This document shows, one piece after another, positions 25,316 to 31,385 of a stretch of DNA of 31,385 nucleotides (positions are counted from its first letter, which is position 1; each line of letters starts with the position of its first letter). Source of the stretch: Clostridiaceae bacterium UBA6110 (GTDB lineage Bacteria; Bacillota; Clostridia; Clostridiales; Clostridiaceae); assembly GCA_002428415.1 (NCBI GenBank), contig DIWI01000089.1, positions 1 to 31,385 of the forward strand, written 5' to 3'. Under the pieces are notes generated by a model. It searched no databases and had not been told where the DNA came from. It worked only from the letters and a program-made list of their open reading frames with translations. The position numbers were made by a program, and so were the translations under genes.

Positions 25316-25726
25316 TTGGGAATGATTATGAAAGTTAAGAAATGGGACATAATAATAATTGCACTTTTCGTGCTTCTGTCCTTCGTGCCGGTAGGCATAT
25401 TCGCCATGACAGTGGCTGGAAACGAAGAGACTGACGGAGTATATGCTGTAGTGACAGTACAGGGTCAGGAATATAAGACGATAAAGCTGACAGGACATAC
25501 CGGAAGCGAGGACATCCTTGTAAAGACGGATCTCGGAATGAATCTTCTTCAGATAGTTGACGAGAAGGTAATGATGTTCGAAGCTGACTGTCCTGACCAG
25601 GTGTGCGTGTACCAGGGTTCTGCGAGCAAGCCGGGTGACATGATAGTATGCCTGCCTCACAAGGTAGTGGTCGAAATCAAGGGTACGTTACCGGATGAAG
25701 ACCAGACCGATATTACCACGAATTGA
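25316..25726 (+). CDS. NusG domain II (NusG_II)-containing exported protein
   Basis: The protein of about 136 residues has an N-terminal membrane anchor or signal (WDIIIIALFVLLSFVPVGIFAM) and a single NusG_II domain outside. The hallmark cysteines are present in ADCPDQVCVYQG and IVCLPHKVVVEI. It has nothing to do with transcription factor NusG beyond the shared domain name. The function is unproven. This domain is typically encoded next to Gx/heptaprenyl diphosphate synthase component I-like membrane proteins in anaerobes and, from memory, also in flavin-based extracellular electron transfer loci. I kept TTG 25316, which has GAAAGG 5 bases upstream; ATG 25322 and 25328 are in frame. Ten bases separate it from the next gene. 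Confidence 0.85.
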   Translation: MGMIMKVKKWDIIIIALFVLLSFVPVGIFAMTVAGNEETDGVYAVVTVQGQEYKTIKLTGHTGSEDILVKTDLGMNLLQIVDEKVMMFEADCPDQVCVYQGSASKPGDMIVCLPHKVVVEIKGTLPDEDQTDITTN

Positions 25727-25736
25727 GGTGGGTAGC

Positions 25737-26267
25737 ATGAACAAGACAACAAGGATGGTTTTCATAGCGCTTATCGTAGCGCAGGCTCTGGTGCTTCACG
25801 TGGTCGAGGGGATGATACCTCTTCCGATTGGCGTACCGGGTGCAAGGCTTGGACTTGCCAACATTTTCACTATAATTTCCCTTTATACGCTGGGATTCAA
25901 GTCATCTCTTGTGGTTGTGCTTCTCAGGGTGTTCCTTGCAACCTTCTTCGGAGGTAACCTGTCGTCGATGATGTACAGCTTGAGCGGCGGACTGCTGAGC
26001 CTTATCGTAATGGCAGCGGTAAAGAACCTTCTGAAGGACAAGGTCTCCATAATCGGAGTATCCGGTGCCGGAGCAATAAGCCACAACATCGGACAGCTTT
26101 TGGTTGCGTCCTATATAGTACAGAATATTACAGTAATGCTTTATCTCCCGGTATTGACGTTCATCGGCATCGGAACTGGCATATTCGTGGGTATAACGGC
26201 TAATTTCATAATGGCTCATTTAAGAAAAATCCCTTCATTGAAGAAGATAATGGCAACTGTAGAATAA
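25737..26267 (+). CDS. Gx-type transporter (heptaprenyl diphosphate synthase component I-like membrane protein)
   Basis: The 176-residue integral membrane protein has about five to six helices. It carries the family stretches EGMIPLPIGVPGARLGLANIFT (about residues 24-45) and FFGGNLSSMMYSLSGGLLS (about 69-87). Despite the old annotation name, its architecture resembles small ECF-type substrate-binding membrane subunits rather than a prenyltransferase. The start is ATG 25737, with GAGGTGG at 25725-25731; an in-frame opening at 25695 lies inside the previous gene. It forms a two-gene operon with the NusG-II protein and ends at a terminator. What it transports or couples to is unknown; a flavin, quinone or prenyl compound is possible by analogy only. 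Confidence 0.87.
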   Translation: MNKTTRMVFIALIVAQALVLHVVEGMIPLPIGVPGARLGLANIFTIISLYTLGFKSSLVVVLLRVFLATFFGGNLSSMMYSLSGGLLSLIVMAAVKNLLKDKVSIIGVSGAGAISHNIGQLLVASYIVQNITVMLYLPVLTFIGIGTGIFVGITANFIMAHLRKIPSLKKIMATVE

Positions 26268-26271
26268 CCTG

Positions 26272-26299
26272 AGCATCATGCATTGCATGGTGCTTTCTT
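26272..26299 (+). terminator. terminator after the NusG-II/Gx operon
   Basis: AGCATCATGC pairs with GCATGGTGCT (one G-T pair) around a three-base loop, followed by TTCTT. Confidence 0.7.
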
Positions 26300-26369
26300 A
26301 ATGGAAAAAACTGAAGGTAAAATATCAAAAAATATTTTCAAAAAATGAATGAATTGTTAACAAAGTCTA

Positions 26370-26398
26370 TTGACACTGTATATTGGCAGTGATAATAT
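26370..26398 (+). promoter_or_regulatory. upstream promoter of veg
   Basis: A perfect -35 TTGACA (26370-26375) is 17 bases from TAATAT (26393-26398), which has a TGA extended -10. AT-rich tracts upstream resemble an UP element, and the palindrome TTGTTAACAA (26354-26363) lies 6 bases before the -35. Confidence 0.65.
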
Positions 26399-26411
26399 TA
26401 AAAGTTATAAT

Positions 26412-26440
26412 TTGACATGAGAACTTCTTTGGGGTATAAT
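26412..26440 (+). promoter_or_regulatory. consensus sigma-A promoter of veg
   Basis: TTGACA (26412-26417) and TATAAT (26435-26440) are both perfect, with an ideal 17-base spacer. The start point would be near 26447, only about 16 bases before the veg ATG. It is the best match to consensus in the window. Confidence 0.9.
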
Positions 26441-26462
26441 GGGACAGGAAGAAGGTGGTTTG

Positions 26463-26708
26463 ATGGACAGGAACACCAGCGTAGAGAGCATTGAAGCCAT
26501 ACGCGAGGAAATCTCGAACAACGTAGGAAAAAACGTCAAATTGAAAGCCAATGTTGGCAGACGGAAGATTTACGAGAGCACCGGCATAATCGAACAGGCT
26601 TATTCCAGTATTTTTCTAGTAAGACTGGACAACGAAAGCAAGGGGACTGTTACATTCAGCTACTCTGATGTGCTTACAAAGACAGTTCAGCTGTTATACA
26701 AGAACTAA
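26463..26708 (+). CDS. veg: Veg family protein
   Basis: The 81-residue protein matches Veg of Firmicutes: VESIEAIREEISNNVGKNVKLKANVGRRKIYESTG, then SSIFLVRLDN and TVTFSYSDVLTKTVQLLY, a small all-beta protein. In B. subtilis Veg is abundant and has been tied to biofilm gene expression; its biochemical action is unknown. I start it at ATG 26463, with AAGGTGG just upstream. The in-frame ATG at 26439 lies inside the -10 hexamer and cannot be in the mRNA. Two tandem near-consensus promoters precede it and a strong terminator follows, so it is a monocistronic, probably highly expressed gene. The veg-ispE neighbourhood is conserved in many Firmicutes. Confidence 0.94.
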   Translation: MDRNTSVESIEAIREEISNNVGKNVKLKANVGRRKIYESTGIIEQAYSSIFLVRLDNESKGTVTFSYSDVLTKTVQLLYKN

Positions 26709-26749
26709 AGGCAACCGGATAACAATCCGGGTGCCTTCTTTCTATTTTT
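26708..26749 (+). terminator. terminator after veg
   Basis: AAGGCA-A-CCGGAT pairs with ATCCGG-G-TGCCTT (one mismatch) around an AACA loop, then a long T-rich run to 26749. Confidence 0.92.
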
Positions 26750-26820
26750 GGGATATAATTCTAGGTAGATTAGTCTGAAGTGGTGTCATTGGCACCGATA
26801 CCGGAAGGAGATGCCTGAAG

Positions 26821-27663
26821 ATGAGGCTTGAAGCGCACGCGAAAATCAATCTGTCCCTTGATATCGTCGGGAAGAGGGAGGATGGGTACCATCTTCTTGA
26901 AATGGTCATGCAGGAGATAGAGCTGCATGATGTGGTAGTGATTGAAAAAGCTGATAAGGGGATAACCTTATCCTGCAACAAGGAGTACATTCCCTGCAAT
27001 GCCAAGAACACTGCCTATAAGGCTGCTGCGATGATGATCGAAAGATGTGGCATAGATGGTGGAGTAAGGATATCGATCGAGAAGAACATCCCTGTGGCTG
27101 CAGGACTTGCCGGAGGCTCCACGGATGCAGCGGCGGTTATAAGAGGGTTGAACGAGCTATACGCTCTTGGATTGTCACAAGAGGAGATGATGGGACTCGG
27201 ACTCACGATAGGTGCTGATGTGCCGTACTGCCTCGTCGGCGGGACCGCACTTTGCAGTGGTATAGGTGAGGTTGTGAAACCTCTGAAGCCATTTTCGGGA
27301 ATAGACGTCCTTCTTGTAAAGCCTGCATTCGGCGTCTCCACAAAGGATGCATACATGGGATTCGAATTAGACAAGGTCAAGAGGCACGTATCCACCAGAA
27401 GGCTGATTTCAGCCATGGATAGAAGGGATCTTGATGCAGTCGCTTATAACATGAGGAACCTGCTTGAAAATGTGACTCTCAGGAAGCACCCGATACTGAA
27501 GTCCATAAAAGAGTCGCTTTCTGAACATGATGCCATAGGCACTCTGATGAGCGGGAGCGGACCGACAGTGTACGGAATATTTAAAAATGCTGACGATGCC
27601 GGGAGAGCCGAAGGATTTTTCATGGACAAATACAGGGAAGTCATACTTACGAAGACAAGATAA
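26821..27663 (+). CDS. ispE: 4-diphosphocytidyl-2-C-methyl-D-erythritol kinase
   Basis: The 280-residue GHMP-family kinase phosphorylates CDP-methylerythritol in the non-mevalonate (MEP) pathway to isoprenoids, needed here for undecaprenyl carriers and quinones. AKINLSLDI (residues 7-15) carries the conserved Lys, PVAAGLAGGSTDAAAV (91-106) is the glycine-rich ATP loop with catalytic Asp102, and LMSGSGPTVYGIF near the end is the third GHMP motif. The length is normal. The ATG at 26821 is 10 bases from AAGGAG; ATG 26811 is out of frame. A lone -10 TATAAT (26754-26759) just past the veg terminator may serve it, with no good -35. It ends at a terminator shared with the convergent glycosyltransferase. 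Confidence 0.96.
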   Translation: MRLEAHAKINLSLDIVGKREDGYHLLEMVMQEIELHDVVVIEKADKGITLSCNKEYIPCNAKNTAYKAAAMMIERCGIDGGVRISIEKNIPVAAGLAGGSTDAAAVIRGLNELYALGLSQEEMMGLGLTIGADVPYCLVGGTALCSGIGEVVKPLKPFSGIDVLLVKPAFGVSTKDAYMGFELDKVKRHVSTRRLISAMDRRDLDAVAYNMRNLLENVTLRKHPILKSIKESLSEHDAIGTLMSGSGPTVYGIFKNADDAGRAEGFFMDKYREVILTKTR

Positions 27664-27686
27664 AGGACCCGAATACGGGTCCTTTA
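27661..27686. terminator. bidirectional terminator between ispE and the UgtP-like gene
   Basis: TAAAGGACCCG (27661-27671) pairs perfectly with CGGGTCCTTTA (27676-27686) around AATA. A T-rich stretch follows on the plus strand some bases later. The stem overlaps both stop codons. Confidence 0.8.
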
Positions 27687-28808
27687 AATTATAGCTTCTT
27701 TTTTTGAGGCCAGCCTCTTCAGGAGCGCATACACGTCGTCTGAGGCGTTTGGTTTTGAATGGTCCATTGACCTTGCCTTCATCCTCGCAAGCCTCATCTC
27801 GTCATTCATGAGGCTGCAGATGGCTTCCCTGCAGTCTATGCCTGCGCCTATGTCGAGAGCCAGGTCGTGCCTCAGGAGATAGGATGCATTCTGGGCTTCC
27901 TGTCCCGGAACCGCCGAGAATATGGCGAGCGGGGTACCGGTCACGAAGCTCTCCGCCACGGTCAAGCCGCCTGGTTTTGTCACCAGAAGGTCAGTGATCC
28001 TCAGTATATCGTCCATGTTGTCAACAAATGTGAGGTTAAGGAATTTTTTCTCTGAAGCTTCATTGAGCTCGGTCATCTTCTCGTGCAGCTTGAGGTTTCC
28101 GCCGGAGATCACGATAAGTTGAAAATCGCAATCCATGGACTGAAGCTCCCGTACGATGCTCTCTATGTTGCCAAGTCCAAGGCTTCCTCCCATGACGGTT
28201 ATGGTCCGTTTGTCCAAAAGTCCCAGTTCCTTAAGGGTCTCAGACCGCTCGGGATGCTGTGAGAACTTCCTTCCCGTAGGGATCCCGTATACATATATGC
28301 TTCCTTCATCAATGCCTCTTTCCTCAAGCTCAGCTATCATGTCATCATTCGACACCACATAGGCTTCAATGTTCCTGTGTACCCAAAATGAATGGGCTCC
28401 GAAGTCGGTCATGACAACACACCCTGGCTTCGTGAGGTTATGGTTTTTCTTGAGCATGGAAAGGACCTGTGATGTGAAAGGGTGGGTAGCGATGATGACG
28501 TCGGGGTCGAATTCCTCAATGGTCGGGATAAGCCCCTTTGTGACATATTCATACCAAAGCCTTGTTACGGCAATGGATTCTCTGTTGTCAGCATATTTAT
28601 AAAGGTACTTGAAGAATACCGGGTAGTACTTGATGCTTTTCAGGTACGTGCCGATAACCAGTTTGTCCAGCGTGGGGCTGATGTATTTTATTGTATTGAT
28701 TACTCTGACCTCTGAACTTGGTTCGTTCCTGAGGACAGCCTCTTTTATTGCTTCCGCAGCCTTGTTATGGCCACTTCCCGCGGATACAGTAAGTATCAAT
28801 GCCCTCAT
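27684..28808 (-). CDS. MGDG synthase/UgtP-type diacylglycerol glycosyltransferase
   Basis: The 374-residue GT28-family enzyme has the N-terminal MGDG-synthase domain (TVSAGSGHNKAAEAI, residues 7-21, and IATHPF at 106-111) and the C-terminal nucleotide-sugar half (VMGGSLGLG, 205-213, and TKPGGLTVAES, 277-287). It probably moves a hexose from UDP-sugar to diacylglycerol at the inner membrane face, giving glycolipids or a lipoteichoic acid anchor. The sugar and the number of additions cannot be told. The start is ATG 28808, 8 bases after GGAG. A GTG at 28817 opens the frame but overlaps that ribosome site. It is monocistronic, with its own extended -10 promoter (28854-28862) and a shared terminator. 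Confidence 0.88.
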   Translation of the reverse strand: MRALILTVSAGSGHNKAAEAIKEAVLRNEPSSEVRVINTIKYISPTLDKLVIGTYLKSIKYYPVFFKYLYKYADNRESIAVTRLWYEYVTKGLIPTIEEFDPDVIIATHPFTSQVLSMLKKNHNLTKPGCVVMTDFGAHSFWVHRNIEAYVVSNDDMIAELEERGIDEGSIYVYGIPTGRKFSQHPERSETLKELGLLDKRTITVMGGSLGLGNIESIVRELQSMDCDFQLIVISGGNLKLHEKMTELNEASEKKFLNLTFVDNMDDILRITDLLVTKPGGLTVAESFVTGTPLAIFSAVPGQEAQNASYLLRHDLALDIGAGIDCREAICSLMNDEMRLARMKARSMDHSKPNASDDVYALLKRLASKKEAII

Positions 28809-28853
28809 GAGGAACACTCCTTTTGCCGTACACCTGTGATGTTTTCTGTTATA

Positions 28854-28862
28854 ATTATAGCA
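28854..28862 (-). promoter_or_regulatory. extended -10 promoter of the UgtP-like gene
   Basis: On the minus strand TG-C-TATAAT reads from 28862 to 28854, about 45 bases before the start codon. The -35 region matches consensus poorly, as often with extended -10 promoters. Confidence 0.5.
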
Positions 28863-28930
28863 TAGAGGATTTGGATATTCGGAAGCTTAAACAAAATATA
28901 AGATAAACCTAACAATATGCGGGGTGGGAG

Positions 28931-29338
28931 ATGGGCAAGGCAACAATATATATCATCAACAAGAAACCTGATGAAGAGCCGATTGAGGTTGTATACAAGG
29001 GTTCATTTTCAGAAGGCAAGGAGCACTCGGTGGTTGAATACGACGAGAGTGACCTGACCGGTATGGAAGGCATAAGAACGAGGATAAACATTTATCAGGA
29101 CCACATGGAGATAGTCAGGACCGGGAACCTCAATGCAAGGCTGAAGTTCAAGGAAGGCTACATCGACAGCATACTGTACAAGATGCAGTACGGAACCATA
29201 GCCATGGAGGTATCTACAGAGAAGCTTGACATCAGGAAGGTCGAAAACGGGTATGACATCCTTGTGCGATATGACCTGGAAGTCAAGGGCGACTACAAGG
29301 ATAAGAACGATATGTCCATAAGGATAGTGAAGAGCTGA
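28931..29338 (+). CDS. DUF1934 (YwiB-like) beta-barrel protein
   Basis: The 135-residue protein is mostly alternating beta strands, as in the DUF1934/YwiB lipocalin-like barrel family. Stretches include EVVYKGSFSEG (about residues 19-29), the GIRTRINIYQDHMEIVRTGNLNARLKFKEG region (about 47-76) and DILVRYDLEVKGDYKDKNDMSIRI near the end. No signal peptide is seen, so it is cytoplasmic. The function is unknown. In Firmicutes it often lies near argS, rpoE or pyrG, and here it precedes pyrG, but argS and rpoE are absent. Start ATG 28931 follows GGGGTGGGAG. A long AT-rich hairpin lies in the gap to pyrG. Confidence 0.85.
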   Translation: MGKATIYIINKKPDEEPIEVVYKGSFSEGKEHSVVEYDESDLTGMEGIRTRINIYQDHMEIVRTGNLNARLKFKEGYIDSILYKMQYGTIAMEVSTEKLDIRKVENGYDILVRYDLEVKGDYKDKNDMSIRIVKS

Positions 29339-29364
29339 AAAAAATAAAACCAAATAGAAAAAAA

Positions 29365-29401
29365 TAATAGTAGCACACATGTCTAATGTGTGTTACTATT
29401 A
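29365..29401 (+). terminator. long AU-rich hairpin between the DUF1934 gene and pyrG
   Basis: Bases 29365-29380 pair with 29386-29401 (16 pairs, one G-T) around a five-base loop. The 3' side continues as a T-rich but interrupted sequence, so termination is plausible but not certain. A perfect 16-base palindrome, TTATTTGATCAAATAA, follows at 29409-29424. Confidence 0.55.
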
Positions 29402-29503
29402 CTATTATTTATTTGATCAAATAATACGCCCATTCTAATTAGAGGGTAATTACTATTATACCAAATACAATGATACTGTCAACATCTTTTTTGGAGGTTT
29501 GTC

Positions 29504-31105
29504 ATGAAAAGTACTAAATTTATCTTTGTCACTGGTGGAGTCGTGTCGTCGCTAGGTAAGGGAATAACTGCAGCATCGCTTGGAAGGCTACTTAAGAACA
29601 GAGGACTCAAGGTATCCATACAGAAATTTGACCCTTACCTGAACGTAGACCCGGGAACAATGAGCCCTTACCAGCATGGGGAAGTGTTCGTTACAGATGA
29701 CGGAGCCGAGACGGACCTCGACCTTGGACATTATGAAAGGTTCATAGACGAGAACCTTTCAAAAAGCAGCAATGTCACAACAGGTAAGATCTATCACAGC
29801 GTAATTAGCAAGGAAAGAAAGGGAGATTATCTCGGAGGCACGGTTCAGGTAATTCCCCACATAACCAACGAGATCAAGGAAAGGGTCTTAAGGGTCTCTT
29901 TAGAGACAGATGTCGATGTTGTCATCACTGAAATCGGCGGTACTGTCGGCGACATAGAGTCACAGCCATTCCTTGAGGCAATAAGGCAGATAAAGTATGA
30001 TGCGGGAATGGACAATGTTCTGTTCATACATGTTACTCTGGTTCCTTTCCTCGGAAAAGCCGGAGAGCTCAAGACAAAGCCTACCCAGCACTCCGTAAAG
30101 GAGCTAAGAAGCATAGGAATTCAGCCTGATATCATAGTGGCGAGGTCTGAAAAGGAACTCTCATCTGACCTCAAGAGCAAAATCGGCCTGTTCTGCAACA
30201 TTGAGGGAAGGGCTGTCATCCAGAACCTTGATGCGGAGAACCTGTATGAGGTTCCTCTGATGCTCCATAAGGAAGGACTTGATACTCTTGTCTGTGAAAA
30301 GCTTGGGCTAAAGTGCGGAACTATAGACAATTCAAAATGGGAGGAAATGGTCGAGAGGCTGAAGAATCCAAAGAAAAATACCAGGATCGCTCTCGTAGGA
30401 AAGTATGTGGAGCTTCATGATGCATATCTTTCAGTTGTCGAAGCTCTTGGTCATGGAGGGTTGAAGAACGATTCCTCAGTAGACATAAAGTGGGTTAACT
30501 CCAATGACCTGACAAATGAGAACGCAGCTGACTACCTGGATGATGTTGATGGCATACTCGTACCGGGAGGCTTCGGTTACCGTGGTGTCGAAGGAAAGAT
30601 AGAGGCTGTCAGGTTCGCAAGGGAAAATAATGTCCCGTTCCTGGGGATTTGCCTTGGAATGCAGACAGCTGTAATTGAATTTGGAAGGAATGTACTCGGT
30701 CTGGAATGCGCTAACACTTCAGAAATCGATCCTGATACCAAGTATCCGGTAATCGACCTTATGCCTGAACAAAAGGACATAAGCGAGATGGGAGGAACCA
30801 TGAGGCTCGGCCTGTATCCTGCAAAGATCAAGGAGGGCACATTCACCAGGGCTGCCTACGACAAAGACCTCATTTATGAGAGACACAGACACAGATATGA
30901 GTTCAACAATGTTTACAGGGCTGATTTCGAGGCTAAGGGCATGGTATTTGCTGGCCTGAGCCCTGATGAAAGGCTCGTCGAGATCATAGAGATACCGGAC
31001 CACAAGTGGTTCGTAGCCACCCAGTTCCATCCGGAGCTTAAGAGCAGACCTAACAATCCACACCCGCTGTTCGTTGACTTCATCAAGGCATCGCTTGAAA
31101 AATAG
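29504..31105 (+). CDS. pyrG: CTP synthase
   Basis: The 533-residue enzyme makes CTP from UTP, ATP and glutamine. The N-terminal amidoligase domain starts FIFVTGGVVSSLGKG (residues 6-20, P-loop) with EIGGTVGDIES near 147. The C-terminal class I glutamine amidotransferase domain carries GGFGYRG (about 354-360), the nucleophile Cys383 in GICLGMQ, and His509/Glu511 in QFHPE. The length is normal and all catalytic residues are present. It has a GGAGG site and is separated from the DUF1934 gene by 165 bases. The leader does not show the G-run plus terminator that gives CTP-sensing attenuation in B. subtilis pyrG. A hairpin follows the stop. Confidence 0.98.
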   Translation: MKSTKFIFVTGGVVSSLGKGITAASLGRLLKNRGLKVSIQKFDPYLNVDPGTMSPYQHGEVFVTDDGAETDLDLGHYERFIDENLSKSSNVTTGKIYHSVISKERKGDYLGGTVQVIPHITNEIKERVLRVSLETDVDVVITEIGGTVGDIESQPFLEAIRQIKYDAGMDNVLFIHVTLVPFLGKAGELKTKPTQHSVKELRSIGIQPDIIVARSEKELSSDLKSKIGLFCNIEGRAVIQNLDAENLYEVPLMLHKEGLDTLVCEKLGLKCGTIDNSKWEEMVERLKNPKKNTRIALVGKYVELHDAYLSVVEALGHGGLKNDSSVDIKWVNSNDLTNENAADYLDDVDGILVPGGFGYRGVEGKIEAVRFARENNVPFLGICLGMQTAVIEFGRNVLGLECANTSEIDPDTKYPVIDLMPEQKDISEMGGTMRLGLYPAKIKEGTFTRAAYDKDLIYERHRHRYEFNNVYRADFEAKGMVFAGLSPDERLVEIIEIPDHKWFVATQFHPELKSRPNNPHPLFVDFIKASLEK

Positions 31106-31368
31106 GATTTAGAGAATTTTGCCCGGGCAGACTGTCCGGGCAAAATCAATTTCACCGCTTATTCCAATTTTTTTCCGAATACTGTATAATTAATTTTTCT
31201 TGGCCTATAATAATTGTAGGGAAAGAAATTGTCCTTAGCTCCGGCAAGTATTCAAATCGAAGATTCTATTGATCCAGTATGGATCGTCATTTAGGTACCT
31301 GATCGTCTATCTGTATTCTCAAGATGGGAATCATAAAATAAATTCCGAAATATATAAATTAAGGAGTG
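31106..31368 (+). other. intergenic region after pyrG
   Basis: This stretch holds a GC-rich inverted repeat, TTTTGCCCGG (31117-31126) with CCGGGCAAAA (31136-31145), which lacks an adjacent T-run; a T-run comes only at 31168-31174, so it is a weak terminator at best. Two TATAAT boxes (31185-31190 and 31206-31211) without good -35 partners and a small GATCCA/TGGATC hairpin (31270-31284) follow. The leader before the next gene is therefore about 150 bases long. I recognise no riboswitch in it. Confidence 0.5.
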
Positions 31369-31385
31369 ATGTATTTGCAGATTAA
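31369..31385 (+). CDS. start of a gene truncated by the window edge
   Basis: AAGGAGTG (31361-31368) is a strong ribosome binding site. It is followed by ATG at 31369 and, in the same frame, TTG at 31375, which has the better spacing (8 bases from AAGGAG). Only about five codons are visible, too few to identify the product. Confidence 0.4.

Noticed and set aside
26439..26462. ATG at 26439 as the veg start
   Set aside because: It overlaps the -10 hexamer of a perfect promoter and would not be in the mRNA; ATG 26463 has a ribosome site and matches the Veg N-terminus.
29441..29503. B. subtilis-like pyrG attenuation starting at the GGG near 29444
   Set aside because: No terminator hairpin with a pyrimidine-rich 5' arm lies between this GGG and the start codon, and no good -10 is placed for it.
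31117..31145. Strong terminator after pyrG
   Set aside because: The inverted repeat has T before and A after the GC core rather than a trailing T-run, so it is only a possible weak terminator.
1..31385. CRISPR array, insertion sequence, prophage, tRNA or toxin-antitoxin genes
   Set aside because: Reading through both strands I found no regular repeats, transposase, integrase, cloverleaf or matching small gene pair.

Overview
The window looks like a piece of chromosome from a low-to-mid GC Firmicute, most likely an anaerobic member of the Clostridia. This is inferred from gene content and style: a glmS ribozyme, a Veg homologue behind a consensus promoter, a GlpA-like/FAD/DUF1667 redox module, a NusG domain II plus Gx-type transporter pair, a large class B penicillin-binding protein, strong AGGAGG-type ribosome binding sites, TTG/GTG starts, and heavy use of AGG and ATA codons. 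I see no insertion sequence, phage gene, CRISPR array, tRNA or rRNA.

Layout. (1) 238-4586, plus strand: a GT4 glycosyltransferase, a GntP-family permease with its own promoter and a GntR/FadR-like operator, a Gfo/Idh/MocA oxidoreductase, and a small haem-binding-type lipoprotein (cytochrome b5-like). Most are separated by hairpin terminators. (2) 4735-8518: a likely operon of a YghO-like acetyltransferase, oligoendopeptidase F and an MscS channel. (3) 8617-15337: a tightly packed run of a GlpA-like dehydrogenase, an FAD/NAD oxidoreductase, a DUF1667 protein, a biotin protein ligase without a DNA-binding domain, a second GlpA-like dehydrogenase, an unassigned 177-residue protein and ProC. It ends at a bidirectional terminator. 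(4) 15395-21175, minus strand: glmS behind a glmS ribozyme; acylphosphatase and a membrane-anchored protein that looks like a catalytically dead DEDD exonuclease; and an OmpR-type response regulator with its histidine kinase. (5) 21406-27663, plus strand: PBP2-like transpeptidase, DMT transporter, NusG-II protein, Gx-type transporter, Veg and IspE. (6) 27684-28808, minus strand: an MGDG synthase/UgtP-type glycosyltransferase. (7) 28931-31105, plus strand: DUF1934 protein and PyrG. The first codons of another gene lie at the right edge.

How the parts fit. Much of the window serves the cell envelope: GlmS supplies glucosamine-6-phosphate for peptidoglycan, the PBP cross-links it, IspE feeds isoprenoid carriers, two glycosyltransferases probably glycosylate lipids, and a two-component system is divergent from the PBP gene. 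A second theme is redox chemistry: two four-cysteine GlpA-like enzymes, the FAD/DUF1667 partners, the lipoprotein and the NusG-II/Gx pair. The best candidates for something not well described are the degenerate exonuclease-fold membrane protein at 17874-18755, the palindrome-controlled NusG-II/Gx operon at 25257-26267, and the seven-gene redox/biotin/proline operon.
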